The notes under the pieces: generated by a model
Seen by the model: the letters and a program-made list of their open reading frames with translations, nothing else
Databases searched by the model: none
Told to the model about the DNA's origin: nothing
Shown: piece after piece, positions 1-10,850 of the stretch
How the letters are laid out: the number at the start of each line of letters is the position of its first letter
How positions within the stretch are numbered: the first letter of the stretch is position 1
Translations under genes and position numbers: made by a program
From: Macrolepiota albuminosa
Taxonomy: Eukaryota > Basidiomycota > Agaricomycetes > Agaricales > Agaricaceae
Direction: 5' to 3'
DNA length: 64,000 bases
NCBI GenBank assembly: GCA_027475525.1
Contig: JAMWFC010000115.1
Coordinates: forward strand, 1,612,001 to 1,676,000

Positions 1-537
1 TATGGGATCACCTATTTGGCCCATCTATGCTTCAGCGACAGCCGGCTCTACAACGAGGCAGCTGCTATCAACGACGAGAGGCTACAACACCTCAACCACT
101 ATGGTACACCCCAGTCCATCCCTCAGTGGAATGGGTGGCGCGAGGCCACTATTGGCGATTGCCAACGCCTGATGCTCCAGCAGCAGGACAGTCGTCGTGC
201 ATACGACGATGCGCTCGCCAAGGGGATGTACCTCTTCATCGGGCAAGACATTCATGCCTGCGACATCTGGACGTGCCAGTACCCGTCTGACACCGGGGAT
301 CTGCCTGATCCCCAACCACCTGTCCTGGGGTCGACCTTCGACCCCAATCTCACACTGTCCCCCCTCCAGGACTATGACGATTCCCTGCCAGTTGCAGGGC
401 CTTCGGGCACTTTGTACGCACCCATACCCGAGGATGAACTCCTCGACTACAACATGGACGACACGACTGCCGATCCATTCCGGGAGCCTGGGGACTCTCC
501 CATTGCCCCTGTTCCTGACTTACCGACGGCATGACCG
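1..537 (+). CDS. 3'-terminal ORF of an LTR retroelement cut by the window edge
   Basis: The frame is open from the first bases of the window to a stop at about 535-537, so the true start lies to the left. The visible product (about 175 residues) is rich in Asp, Pro and Gln, with an acidic tail containing PIPEDELLDYNMDD. I recognise no domain. It is assigned to an LTR element by context: about 40 nt after the stop a run of six G (572-577) is followed directly by TGTGTAGCG, which looks like a polypurine tract joined to a 3' LTR. The product could be the C-terminal end of a polyprotein or an extra ORF; which one cannot be decided here. Confidence 0.5.
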
Positions 538-577
538 TTGTATTATTTCAAGACCATAGATTGGTCTGATTGGGGGG

Positions 578-796
578 TGTGTAGCGTAGTCCGCTATGTG
601 GCGTTGGCCACATAGCTTTACTTACTGTATAATAGTACATATTATATTATATTTATTATAATATAATATTAATTACATTAGTATATAAATAGTTGTACCA
701 GCTGCTTACAAAGCAGCTTACTTTTGTTTTGTACTTCATAGTCAATAGACCGGACTGGTCTGATTCTGTGCAGTCAATCCCTGTAACTTCGTTACA
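578..796 (+). repeat. Putative 3' LTR of the left-edge retroelement
   Basis: The segment starts TGTGTAGCG directly after a G-tract and can end at TTACA (792-796), giving a 219-bp TG..CA unit. It contains an inverted repeat CTATGTGGC / GCCACATAG around 593-615 and an AT-rich stretch followed by a TATA-like GTATATAAATAG (681-692). The partner LTR lies outside the window, so the right end and the target-site duplication cannot be confirmed. Confidence 0.5.
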
Positions 797-1033
797 CTCT
801 GTTTTCAAAACTACAAGTTCTTTTTGATGGTTCATCCTCTTTTCTGCCTTGCTCTTGACTAGTTTTTCAAGCTTTTTCTTCAACACATTGTTCTCAGCCA
901 TCAATCTCACCAAATCCTCCCTTGACCAATACCATTTCATACTTTAACATTGCCACTTCGTCCACCATAGCAGACCTCAACACCTTTTCATGGAACTTGG
1001 TAATTTCAGCAACAGGAAGCAAAGTTGGGTCTG
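797..1033 (-). pseudogene. Coiled-coil coding relic between two retroelements
   Basis: On the reverse strand this segment reads as protein-like sequence in two frames. The first frame has DEVAMLKYEMVLVKGG. After a shift near 915 the second has MAENNVLKKKLEKLVKSKAEK, a Leu/Lys/Glu heptad-like pattern predicting a coiled coil. It is cut on one side by the LTR of the left-edge element and on the other by the end of the copia 3' LTR homology, so it seems to be a piece of an older gene or element. No family is recognised. Confidence 0.3.
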
Positions 1034-1089
1034 TGCACACTAAGTCACGTGTAGCTGTAGGTGCTCTTCATCTATGTATAAGTGTGACA
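1034..1089 (-). repeat. Truncated 3' LTR of the copia element
   Basis: On the reverse strand a purine-rich CAGGTGGGAG is followed at 1089 by TGTCACACTTATACATAG, the expected polypurine-tract/LTR junction. Homology to the 5' LTR region (7030-7090) runs to GTGCA at about 1034 and then stops, so only the first 56 bp of this LTR survive. Confidence 0.65.
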
Positions 1090-1115
1090 CTCCCACCTGA
1101 CAAGTGCCTGCAGCA

Positions 1116-1440
1116 TCATGAGAGAATTCGCTTGGAAAAAGTCTCTACAATTCCCATTTTCTGTCTGAGTTTGTCAACGACATTGCGTGTAAGTGGCCTT
1201 GTGAGAAGGTCAGCTGCCATGTCATCAGAGGGAATATATACAGGCCTGATCTTGCCATTGTAAACTGCCTGACAAAGCCAAAACCAGCGCCAGTCAAGAT
1301 GCTTGAGTCTACCCATGTGCTCCAGCTGTTTTGAAACTAATATTGCAGACTTGTTGTCAAGATTGAGGATGAGTGGCTTGGACTGAGGCGTGCCAATGTC
1401 CACGAGGAAATTGCGGAGCCAACAGAGCTCACAACCTGTT
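1116..1440 (-). pseudogene. Copia RNase H, C-terminal part
   Basis: The translation contains WLRNFLVDIG, LNLDNKSAI and KHLDWRWFWL, followed by GKIRPVYIPSDDMAADLLTR. These are the conserved C-terminal blocks of Ty1/copia RNase H (the DNxSAI block, the KHIDxxxHxxR block in altered form, and the D-x-LTK/R block). It is separated from its N-terminal half by the insertion at about 1441-2560. Confidence 0.8.
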
Positions 1441-2560
1441 GATAGGCTTCTACTCAGACTGAGCACATCAAGGGACATTATAGGTTGACCAACACTTGAC
1501 ACACTGAAGACTCTAGCGACCAGCTTGGGGTACAGAGCAGCCCTAGCGCTGAAGCTCTATGGCAAGACTTATCCATTCATCTTAAACACCAGTATCAGCC
1601 CCTCAGCACACTCCACTCATTTATTTTGAAGACCAAGGAGGCTTAGAACTCATAGTGCTAGCACAACAGAGGGAAGTTGACTCTGACCAAACCCTGATCA
1701 ATACCAAAAGGAGTTAGCAATTGGCACTGTCAATCACCAAGGCACTTCAATCAGAAGTCTAAAGGAATCAATGACGATGAGACAGGATACACACAGACCC
1801 AACATTTAAATCTATTAAAAGATGGTACAATGTTAGCGCTGGGATTAGCGCTTACAGTGTCTGTCGAGGATTCTCCAACCATATCCTGAGATGGCATGGC
1901 CAATTAAATTACATCAAAAAGTGAGCAAATTTGTATCATTTCTAAGTAGTTTTAGAGTCGCCGTTGGTCACCATCACCCATGTGCTGCAGGTCACTGTTG
2001 ACAGGTGGCTGTTAGCTACAACCATGAGGAGAGGTGCTAATTGGTAGCGCCGTCAATGGACTTATTTTGGAAATACCGTAGCGCATAGTATAAAAACTAG
2101 CTACTTGCCATGTATATAGCAATGAATCGTAACCTCTTGAGCACCCAGTTACACTTAGCGTTCAAATTAAAAACTAGCTACTTGCCATGTATATAGCAAT
2201 GAATCGTAACCTCTTGAGCACCCAGTTACACTTAGCGTTCAAATTGCGCTAGCATTGCCTGACTTTGTCAATAAGTTCAGCGCTAGCTTTGTCTATCTCA
2301 TCTTCGTCATTTACGGTGCCACCTACGGGCACACTACGCTGCGCTATTTGTTTTATTCTCTATAACTTCTCCTAAACTACGACGCTTACCACTTGCTAAG
2401 TAGCACCCGAGGCGCTATCATCTAGCGCATCACCCTATCACCTCTGCTCAAGCACACCGGGACCCTGCTGGGACTCCTCACAAACCTGTATGCCAGGCGC
2501 TGGAGACGGTGTTGTACTGCGTATACATCCAGCGCACCCAACCACAGTTGGCATCATCAC
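1441..2560. mobile_element. Unclassified ~1.1 kb insertion in copia RNase H
   Basis: The RNase H reading breaks after KAEFVAASE (about 2565 on the reverse strand) and resumes at CELCWLRNF (about 1440). The intervening DNA has no protein similarity that I can see. It is rich in the short word TAGCGCT and carries one 77-bp exact duplication. I could not find a convincing target-site duplication or TG..CA ends, so both the class (solo LTR, MITE or other) and the exact borders remain open. Confidence 0.5.
2091..2244. repeat. Exact 77-bp tandem duplication (1 of 10)
   Basis: 2091-2167 and 2168-2244 are identical, each beginning TAAAAACTAGC. See the finding on the constant 77-bp period. Confidence 0.95.
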
Positions 2561-4830
2561 CGTCTCACTTGCAGCAACAAACTCTGCCTTGGTGGTTGAA
2601 AGAGCTACGATAGACTGCAACTTCGACATCCAGCTAACAGCGCCTCTGGCCATGATGAGGACAGAACCAGTAGTAGAGCAACTGTTGTCGGGGTTACCAC
2701 CATGATCAGCATCAGCATAGGCAATAAAGGTGGAGGGAAAAGAGGATGATGCAGCCGCAGAGTATTTGATCTTGTAGTCAAGCATACCATGAATATACCA
2801 TAACAAATGTTTAATGGCCTTCCAGTGTTTCAGGCCAGGACACGCTTTGAAGCGGCACAACACACTGACTGCATACATTATGTCAGGTCGTGTGCACATT
2901 GCAAGGTAAAGTAACACTCTGGTGGCCCTGAATGTAGAGAACTGCATGCATCTCCTCCACTTCCTCAGGTGTCTGTGATGAATCAGCTTTCAAGAGGCAA
3001 GCACCAGGGTCAATCGGTGTGGCTACAGGATTGCTGTCCAGCATGTCAAACTGAGAAAGAACTTCTGTGGCATATGCCTTCTGGTCAATCTACAATTTTT
3101 GCTGAGCATGATCACAGGTTACGATGACCCCAAGCATGATCACAGGTTACGATGACCCCAAGCAAACTGGTGGTTGGACCGAGGTGACAAAGTTTAAAGT
3201 ACTCTTGTAATTCAGCAATGACTTTGAGAATGGCTGTGCAAGACTGCAAGGCAATGGTCATGTCATTGACATGAATGGGAATGATGATGCAAACACTGTC
3301 CTTGAGGTATATGTACACACATGGATTGGAAGTGATGCATGTGAAACCAATTTTAACAAGAACTTGATGTAATCATTTATTCCATAAATTTGCAGCCTGA
3401 TAGAGACCATATAGGCCGTGCTCAAGTTTAGCACATGCATCCCCCTCACCTGGCTTATGCTGAACATGAGAGGAAACTTCCTCAGGAAACTCTTCTAGAA
3501 ACTTCATATATAGTTCCGTGTCAATTTCACCATGGAGGAAGGCAGATGAGATGTCCACAGACTCAAGATGCATGTTGTCAACTGCTGCAAGAGCCAATAC
3601 CATCCTCACAGCTGCCCATTGAGCTGTAGGTGCAAATGTTTCATCAAAATCAATGCCTGGGTGCTGACTGAAACTCTGAGCAACAACACATGCTTTGAAC
3701 CGTTCTATAGTGCCATCGGGCAGGTGTTTCACCTTGAACACCCACCGAGATCCAATAGCCTTTCTTCTGACCAGCAAATACACCACACGCCAAGTACCAT
3801 TTCCTTTTAGTGTGTTCATCTCGTCGACCATGGCTTTGTGCCATTCAGTGACGTTATCACTCGCCATTGCTTCACGGTAAGATTGTGGATTTGTGTCATG
3901 TGCTCCCACTTTACATGCCTATACCATATTAGCGTGCACTGCCCTGTAACCATCAATGTCTGTGCCGTGTTTGACAAACACTCTGCTGGCTAGAAGTAAA
4001 GCCTCATCTGAATGCACATTGAGTACAAGGTTTACCTCCTGCTCACCGTGGACATCAACATCTCCAACATTGACCTCCCATGGAGGCTGCTCAGGTGGAG
4101 CATCAGGGTATGGCAAAGGCAGCGGTGGTGGTGGTGGTTCACGAGTTAAGGGTGACTCGTGGTTGATTTGTTGTTTGATGGCATCGTAGTATCCTGCATT
4201 GGGACTGCGTGTTGGGATTTGTGTGCGTTGACTGGGTTCATGTGGTGGTGGCAAGGGCCGTGGTTGCCACAATGCTCACATGCATGGAGCCTCCTGCTCA
4301 TATTCCACAGTACTTGGAATGTCTCCCACCAATTCTGACATTGCTCCCACCGGTTCTGAAGCATCTCCCACTGATCCCATTGGCTCGTAGTCACTGGGAA
4401 GTGGTGTCAGAGGCTCTTCACCATTGAGCTCATTTGCATCACCACTATTCGATTCGATGTGCCCTTCAGGTTTGATGAGTACAGTGTTATCTTCTGGCTG
4501 ATCTGTTTCACAATAGTCGAGCTCAGGCTGATGACGAAAGGCTTGGAGAGGTGGCTGAGGAGTGCTGGCAAGTGATAGACCTGGAAACCATGCTTCATCA
4601 AATACTATGTCCCTAGATACCACAACTTGCTTAGTCTTAGGAATGTACACCTTCCATCCGACGTGATTGTCAGAGTAACCCACGAATATACCAGGCATCG
4701 AGTGTCCATCAAGCCCTCATTTCTTTTCATGACTGATAAGCACATATGCCACGCAACCAAATACATGTAGATGGCCAATGCGTGGCTTTTTACCTTTAAA
4801 GGCTTCAAATGGTATCATGTTTCCAGGAAG
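2561..4830 (-). pseudogene. Copia reverse transcriptase and upstream linker, RNase H N-terminus
   Basis: From right to left: a Pro-rich linker (about 4830-3910), then the reverse transcriptase start with RWVFKVKHLPDGTIERFKA, the block FDETFAPTAQWAAVRM and ESVDISSAFLHGEI (3373-3909), and the C-terminal TRPDIMYAVSVLCRF and ALSTTKAEFVAASE (2560-2947). The catalytic block, normally YVDDM, reads HVNDM near 3260, so the second Asp pair is damaged and the enzyme would be dead. Several frameshifts and a 28-bp tandem duplication (about 3105-3160) break the frame. Confidence 0.85.
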
Positions 4831-5938
4831 AGCTGATGTGGGACAACGATTGTGAATATGTCAGTAAGTGCTTAATGTGTATGTCCAAAAACTTGGTGGC
4901 AGATTAGCTTCTGCAAGCATAGACGTGATGCTTTCCTCAATTGTTCTGTTTATTTGTTCTGCTACACCGTTCTGTTGAGGTGTCCCAGTATTTGTGAACT
5001 CTACTCGTATTCCTTCTGACTTACAGTAGTCTATAAACTCCTTTGATGTGTATTCTCCACCTTGGTCAAAATGAACACATTTGATTGATCTTTCAGTATG
5101 CTGTTCTGCCTGTGCTTTAAAAGTTTTGAATGCCAGTAATGTGTCACTCTTTTGATACATATCATGAACCTCCATCCATCATGTGCTATTGTCGACAAAC
5201 ATTATCCACCATTTGCGGTTCCATTGGTGACCCTCCGATTTGCATTGGTCCATGGACATTGCTAAATATTCTTCCCAGAACTTCTGATGCTCTGTCAGCT
5301 ATGTGTGGAAAAGCTGCTCAATGTTGCTTTCCTTGGAGACATGGCTCACATATGCATGGCAGTGGTGTTTCAGACAAAACTCTCAGATCATAGGTTAAAT
5401 CACCTTTGATGAGTTGTTCCAGCCTGTCTGCTCTGAGATGGCACATCCTATAATGTAGGAGGGACCGATCAATTCTGGAAGAGGATGTTGGTCCAATGAA
5501 TGACACATTTGTCATGTGTGTAGGTGATGAGACAAGAGTTTCACCATCTAAGTATGATGCCAGATTCTTGTTGATGGTGGCTGTAAACACCAGTTCATCT
5601 TCGATAGAAAATAAAACTTTGCGCCCATGGAAAGTTATTGTGAAGCCATGATGTACCGAGAGAGTGGTGATTGACAGTAAATTGTTGGTCAATTGAGGTA
5701 CAAAAAGGACATCAGTGAAGATAACATCATTAAGTGGTATCCCATCTCGATCCTTTTCTTGTGGTCCAAACCGGACTGACCCCTTTCCGACTGAGTATAC
5801 TGTGGCATTATTTGCAAGTTGTATCGGCACTTTCCAAGGCTTGAAAGAGTCTGGCAGGAACCACTCACAATGCGGCATCATAGAACTCATGGCACCCAAG
5901 TCTGTGTTCCACTGAGTGTCAGAAGGAACTTTAGTCAA
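4831..5938 (-). pseudogene. Copia GAG-pre-integrase and integrase
   Basis: The zinc-binding part is recognisable as LLHYRMCHLRADRLEQLI followed by CEPCLQGKQH, the HHCC domain. The catalytic core shows CVHFDQGGEYTSKEF (second Asp) and NTGTPQQNGVAEQINRT (catalytic Glu; the usual AERxNRT reads AEQINRT). Stops and shifts at about 5180-5320 separate the blocks. Order and motifs are those of Ty1/copia integrase. Confidence 0.85.
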
Positions 5939-6800
5939 CAGATGTGATCTACAAACTGTGGCTTCAGCTTTGACAGCAGGGCCATTGCAACCTTTCTCAA
6001 CTTTTGGTGTTTTGGCAACCTTGGCAGCAGCATTTTCTCAGCGGCCTCCTTATTTCTTGGACTTGGAATTGTCGTCCTTTTTGATGTGTGAACATGCGGA
6101 CTGTAGGACTGGACAATCAGCAATCTTGTGCTCTTCATTGCTGAAATAACATTTAATCATCTGAGCTGCTACAGCAGTTGCTGCAGTTTCTTCTGCTGCT
6201 GCGGTACACTGCACTTCTTCTGTATGAAATGCTTCTTCGACAGCATCATTTGTTAATGTGTTCAGCATCAGAACTGATGAAATGAAGGATGCATACTTGT
6301 CACATGGTAGCGCATGCAGCATGGCCATGGAACATAGCTCATTGTCAAGCATTTCCAGCATATACTCTGGTCTAACTGTTCCATCAGAATTAAGGCCAGA
6401 CATCAGTCTAAGGGAACAGATGTGCTGCATTGTTCCTTTTACTCGTGTGCATAACTAAATAAGTGTTTCATTGTCACATAATCAAATGTTGAAGAGATTG
6501 CTTAATGAGTTGAAGCGTGCTTTCCCACATAAGTGATGGTTTACTTTGGATTGCGTCTACATGGATTTTGTTGCCTTCATCTAACCACCCACTGGTATAT
6601 TTTGCCGGCTGCATAGTCACTCCGAAGGAGATAAGAATTCCATGCTGCAATTGAAGTAGGGTTGTTGGATTCGAGGAGAGGAGGTACTTCTTTGCCAGTT
6701 ACAATACGTGCCCCCCCTACTGACCGAGCTTTTCCATTGGTGATCGCATCGTGGGATTGGGGTCATCCATAATGGGCAAGAGAAGGTGATTGGGTGTTTA
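5939..6800 (-). pseudogene. Copia gag relic
   Basis: The likely start is MDDPNPTMRSP near 6765. After a shift, EVPPLLESNNPTSIAAWNSY is followed by fragments ending in a degenerate zinc knuckle, CYFSNEEHKIADC (about 6110-6150). There the second Cys is replaced and the spacing is one residue short of CX2CX4HX4C. Its position upstream of integrase and the knuckle support Gag; the frame is broken several times. Confidence 0.6.
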
Positions 6801-6899
6801 AACAAATGTGGAGTGGGAAAAAGATGTATATATAGCGCTGCTACGCTCAGATGTGGAGTGGTATATAATTGTTTCTGTTATTGGTGAAAAAACTGTGGG

Positions 6900-6915
6900 C
6901 CGTGGCCCATAACCC
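6900..6915 (-). other. Copia primer-binding site (half tRNA-iMet type)
   Basis: On the reverse strand just after the 5' LTR lies GGGTTATGGGCCACGG. GGTTATGGGCC is complementary to the anticodon arm of initiator tRNA-Met and resembles the primer site of Drosophila copia, where a cleaved half-tRNA primes reverse transcription. Confidence 0.6.
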
Positions 6916-6917
6916 AT

Positions 6918-7090
6918 TACAGCAAGTTATATGCAGCTGTCACCAGTAGACACTCAGTAGTGACTAGTGTCGTTGTACTTCAGAATGAAGGAAACAACAA
7001 CACTAGGAGGGAGAAAATAATTGTATGATCACATGCACACTAAGTCACGTGTAGCTTGTCGCACTTACACATAGATGAAGAGCGCCTACG
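6918..7090 (-). repeat. 5' LTR of the copia element with inverted tip
   Basis: The segment between the primer site and 7058 matches the surviving start of the 3' LTR at AGCTACACGTGACTTAGTG. The outer 33 bp (7058-7090) are present as the exact inverted form of the 3' LTR tip (TGTCGCACTTACACATAG on the plus strand), with three substitutions. See findings. Confidence 0.6.
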
Positions 7091-7117
7091 GGTCAATAGC
7101 TGGTGACAAAGCCATAT

Positions 7118-8056
7118 TGATACGTCTGCCTCATACGAGGCAGACAGTAAGAGTCAAAATATAAGTCCCAATATACCCCAAAAGCGCTGAAAACTGTAAG
7201 CGTTTAGTCGAAAACTGTAGACACGGGCAGACTCACGAAAAACCCAACCCGAAACTGATGAAAACTGGCCACACTCAGCAGCAGTAAACATGCGGTAACA
7301 AGGCAGCGGTCAACGATTGATGAAGTTGGGGATAACCGAGGCAGTGGCAGTGCTCAGTAAAACCAAGATCTTGGCATCATCTCTGAAATCAGCACTGCCA
7401 CCACGCCATCCTGTCACTCCATCCCAAAATACATTGTACTCTCTTGTCGTACCTCCCCTCCACAAGCGCCAACCTACCATAACCACGGAAAAACGACAAA
7501 GCAAGCCTAGGAGAAGGGAAAGAACAGAAAAGTGAGGAAAAGAAGCCGAAACAGGGTTTAGCCGGAAAAGTCGAGGGGGAAACATTTAGCCTCACCAAGT
7601 GACGGCAAACGCCTCTACCGGTGTCCAGACCCAGTAACGACCACGCCGAGTCACCAAATCTGCAAAACACCACAAATCAACTCGTTGCCGTGCGAGTACG
7701 TGATGGTCCATGCGTAGAAGGGAAGCATATAAAAGGAATAAGATTTCGGGGGAGTCTGGCAAGCAATTGCATTGCCACGGCTCAGAATCCCCAGGGAGCA
7801 GATCTCTTAGGCCTAGGAGCATTACAGTAGCTTTGGGTTTAGTAATAATACTATTTTGACCCATTTCGAGTGTAAACTTTTAAGTTTTTTATTCCAATAA
7901 ATCAATTAAAAATTATAATCACTTTCTACAAAGTGCGTGCACGTGTAACGTTGCCCCACGTACTCTGTGAAGTTGGGACAGTTGAAATACAACAAAGTTC
8001 AGTCTAAATTACATTTTGGACTACTTTAAATAAAGTAAACTACCCATTTCGCATCA
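7118..8056 (+). repeat. 5' LTR of gypsy-1 (939 bp)
   Basis: Starts TGATACGTCTGCCTC and ends TTTCGCATCA. A TATA-like GCATATAAAAGG lies at about 7726. It aligns along its whole length with 18411-19503. The length difference of 154 bp is exactly two 77-bp duplications in the 3' copy, so both LTRs were originally 939 bp. Confidence 0.95.
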
Positions 8057-8058
8057 TC

Positions 8059-8074
8059 TGGAGCCCACCGCGAG
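8059..8074 (+). other. Primer-binding site of gypsy-1
   Basis: TGGAGCCCACCGCGAG begins two bases after the 5' LTR and starts with TGG, the complement of a tRNA 3' CCA end. I do not assign the tRNA species. Confidence 0.6.
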
Positions 8075-8225
8075 GGGGCTTTTGTTGCACAAACTATCAC
8101 TTTGTCGGATCTCCATTTGGAGTCCAAACCACCAAAAAGAAACATTAGGAGGGGGCTTTTGTTGCACAAACTATCACTTTGTCGGATCTCCATTTGGAGT
8201 CCAAACCACCAAAAAGAAACATTAG
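8072..8225. repeat. Exact 77-bp tandem duplication (2 of 10)
   Basis: 8072-8148 and 8149-8225 are identical (GAGGGGGCTTTTG...). They lie between the primer site and gag and create a false upstream copy of the gag start. Confidence 0.95.
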
Positions 8226-9827
8226 TTTTGCACTGCCAGGTTCTTGGCCTGGCACGCCTAAGGTTACTACACCAAGGGCAAAAACCATTATTTCTCCCAG
8301 GAGAAGAGAAACTTGTGCATCCTCCAAGGGCACAGTTGCTAGTCTCCCGGATCCAGACGCTATACTTCGTAAACGAAAACTTCGGACTGAGAAGTACACG
8401 CCTACACCACAAACACCTAAGTCTTCATTGCCTGAGCCAACTAAGTTGACCAGCATTATGGAGCAACCCATGCGCTATAAAATGCCATTGCCTGAAAGTA
8501 GAGATGCACCTAAGTTCAGAAGCAGTGAGCCTGCTGAGGTTCACAGGTTTCTGCAGAGGATGCAGTCTCTATTCAATCATGCAGGCATTGTGGAGGATGG
8601 AGAAAAGAAGAGGAGGTTATTAGAATATGTGGATGCAGAAACTGAGCAGGAATGGAGAGGGTTCGATAGTTTTGAGGATAGATATCCTTGGGCCACCTTT
8701 ATAAGGGAGGTTAAGGAATCATACCCTGAAGCTATGGATGAGGCAGTTTTGAGGATAGATATCCTTGGGCCACCTTTATAAGGGAGGTTAAGGAATCATA
8801 CCCTGAAGCTATGGATGAGGCAGGAAGCATGGCAAACCTGGATCGGATCTGTAAGGAGCATGCCAGGCTAAGCAGAGGTGATGCCCCTGAGCTGCACTCC
8901 TTAATCAGAAAATTCAGGGCTGAAGCCAAAAAGCTGGATAGTGTTGTAGGGAATGGGGTATTGGTGGATAAGTTTATGGGGTGTTTTACACCTACCCTGG
9001 CAGAGTTAGTGGAGGAGAGACTCATCCACAAACATGGCCATTACAGGGATCCTGCTCGTAATCGTCACAAAGACAACAAGTATGACTTGTCTGAAGTGAT
9101 TGCAGTGGTGACAGCCCTAGTAGATGGGACAACTGTCAGGAAGACTAGGGGAGAAACCACCAACAGGGAGGTGGGTGGAGTAGTAGTGAAAAATGAGGAG
9201 GCAGAAGAGAGGATGGCTCATCTGCAAGACTCTATGGTCACTATTGGGAAGCAGGTTGGCAGCATCCAAAGTGCTATGCAGGCTCTGCAAAATAGCCAAC
9301 TGGACATGAGGAATGCCTTCCTAACTACCAAAAGCCACCATGGAGGGCAAACAGAGAGGCCTGCTCAGGCAATGATGCCAACACCTGGTGGAAGCACATA
9401 TTGCTTCTACTGTTGGGGAACTGGTCATCGTATAGCTGAGTGTGAGCAGGTGAAATCAGATGTGCAAAAGGGATGGGTGATCCTAGTAGATGGGAGGACT
9501 AGAATGCCCAACAGAGCTCCTCTACCCAGAGAGCCATCTAGTATATCACCACATGATAGGGTAATGAAGTTACATGACTCTCAAGTGGGATTATACTTTG
9601 GCTGGGCTGAGGAAGCTCAGGACATCCCAACCTACTCTACTTACACCAATGCTGTGAGAGATACTAGGGATGACATGTTGGAGCGCATCCAGCATGGAGA
9701 AGCAGACAGGCTAGGGGAACTGGAAAAAGGCTTTCAAAGACTGACAGAAGTCATGTCAGTCTTAGTCAACACCAGGCATGCTCCTAGTCCTGGTGAAGGA
9801 CAACAAGGAGGGTCCAAGGATTTTTGA
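8179..9827 (+). pseudogene. Gypsy-1 Gag
   Basis: The reading frame from 8179 runs to the 77-bp duplication at 8668-8821, which shifts the frame; it then continues from about 8811 to a stop at 9825-9827. Apart from that duplication I see no break in this part. The product is a capsid-like helical protein followed by a canonical zinc knuckle CFYCWGTGHRIAEC (CX2CX4HX4C, about 9404-9445), then a Pro/Arg tail. The start at 8179 lies inside a duplicated segment; MEQPMRYK at 8458 is an alternative. The stop overlaps the next frame, which fits a -1 shift into protease/pol. Confidence 0.85.
8668..8821. repeat. Exact 77-bp tandem duplication (3 of 10)
   Basis: 8668-8744 and 8745-8821 are identical (AGTTTTGAGGATAGATATCC). 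They sit inside gag and shift its frame. Confidence 0.95.
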
Positions 9828-10850
9828 GGAGCTCAATGAAGAAAATGGGGGAAGCTCCACCAGGAATACCCACATTGACAGAGAGACAGCCACAAAATTC
9901 CTGGAAAGAAAAGCTGACTTTGAGGATTCCACCCAAAGTGGCACCCAAGTTGGACTTACCTTTTGAAAAGGTGCCAGCTTTGAATGAGAGGCAGGAGGTA
10001 CCAGTGCAGGACACTGGTAGGAGTTCCATTCAGGGAACTAGGAAGGAGTTGGAGAAGATGGTTGAGAAGCTGTGGGAGGTACCAGTGCCACTAACCACCA
10101 GAGAACTTCTGGATGTGGCACCTGGTTTGAGGGAGGTCATGGTACAAAAGTTAGTACCAAAGCCTCCCAGGCCTAAGGAACCCAATATTCCTAGGACAGC
10201 TACTCAACACCTGACAGCAGTGGAGAAAGAGCCTAACAAGGTAGATGTTAATGATCTACCTATGGCCACCTACTTCATTGCAGATGGAACACAATCTGGC
10301 TTGCCTACTGGTGCAGTAGTGCACCAGGATTGTGTTGCCACTTACTTGGAAAATATCCCAACAGGAGAAAAGCCAGTAGTGGTATATGTAGCTAGGGAGC
10401 TGCAGGTTCTGAGATCTCTCAACCCAGTTGTCAATCAAAAGGGTAGAGCAGAGGCAATTCTAGATAGTGGGTCTCAAATAGTCTGCATGGCTTTAAGAGA
10501 GGCTCTCAATCTAGGATTGATTTGGGATCCAGACATTAGGCTGAGGATGGAAAGTGCCAATCAGCAAGTGAATGAATCTGTTGGTTTAGCATGTAATGTG
10601 CCATTCACTTTTGCAGAAGGGTTTACTATCTATCTACAAGTGCACATTTTTGAAAATCCTGCTTATACTGTCTTATTGGATTGGGTCATCCATTTGACAC
10701 CTTGACAGAGAGCAACATTCAAAACTTGCAGGATGGCAGTGCCATCATCACCATTCGAGACCCTAATACAGGTCGTCGAACTGCCCTGCCTACTATTGAA
10801 AGAGGCAAAATGCCAAAGGCAGGGGCTGCTAGGGAGAGTGAAGCAAAATT
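9824..10850 (+). pseudogene. Gypsy-1 aspartic protease region
   Basis: The frame opens across the Gag stop and runs to 10705. The active-site motif AILDSGSQIVCMAL (DSG) lies at about 10458. Downstream, the expected ...TVLLG-x-PFDTL block is broken by a 5-bp tandem duplication, ATTGG (10675-10679 and 10680-10684). After it the reading resumes one frame away as HPFDTLTESNIQNLQDG and runs to a stop near 10850. Retroviral-type aspartic proteases act as homodimers to process the polyprotein; this copy could not do so. Confidence 0.8.
10675..10684. repeat. 5-bp tandem duplication (ATTGG) in protease
   Basis: ATTGG occurs twice in direct succession, and removing one copy keeps the conserved protease block in one frame. 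Replication slippage or a transposon footprint could both produce it. Confidence 0.7.

Larger units (their letters stand above)
1034..7090 (-). mobile_element. Degenerate Ty1/copia retrotransposon with an internal insertion
   Basis: Reading right to left the order is 5' LTR, tRNA half-molecule primer site, gag with a zinc-knuckle relic, integrase, reverse transcriptase, RNase H, 3' LTR. Integrase before reverse transcriptase defines the Ty1/copia superfamily. The coding part is split by many stops and frameshifts, the catalytic YVDD of reverse transcriptase is altered, and about 1.1 kb of unrelated DNA interrupts RNase H. The element is therefore old and non-autonomous. Confidence 0.85.

Noticed and set aside
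7317..7864. ORFs in the gypsy-1 LTRs (e.g. 72-94 codons, both strands)
   Set aside because: They recur at 18687-19311 with changes typical of LTR divergence and carry no motif.
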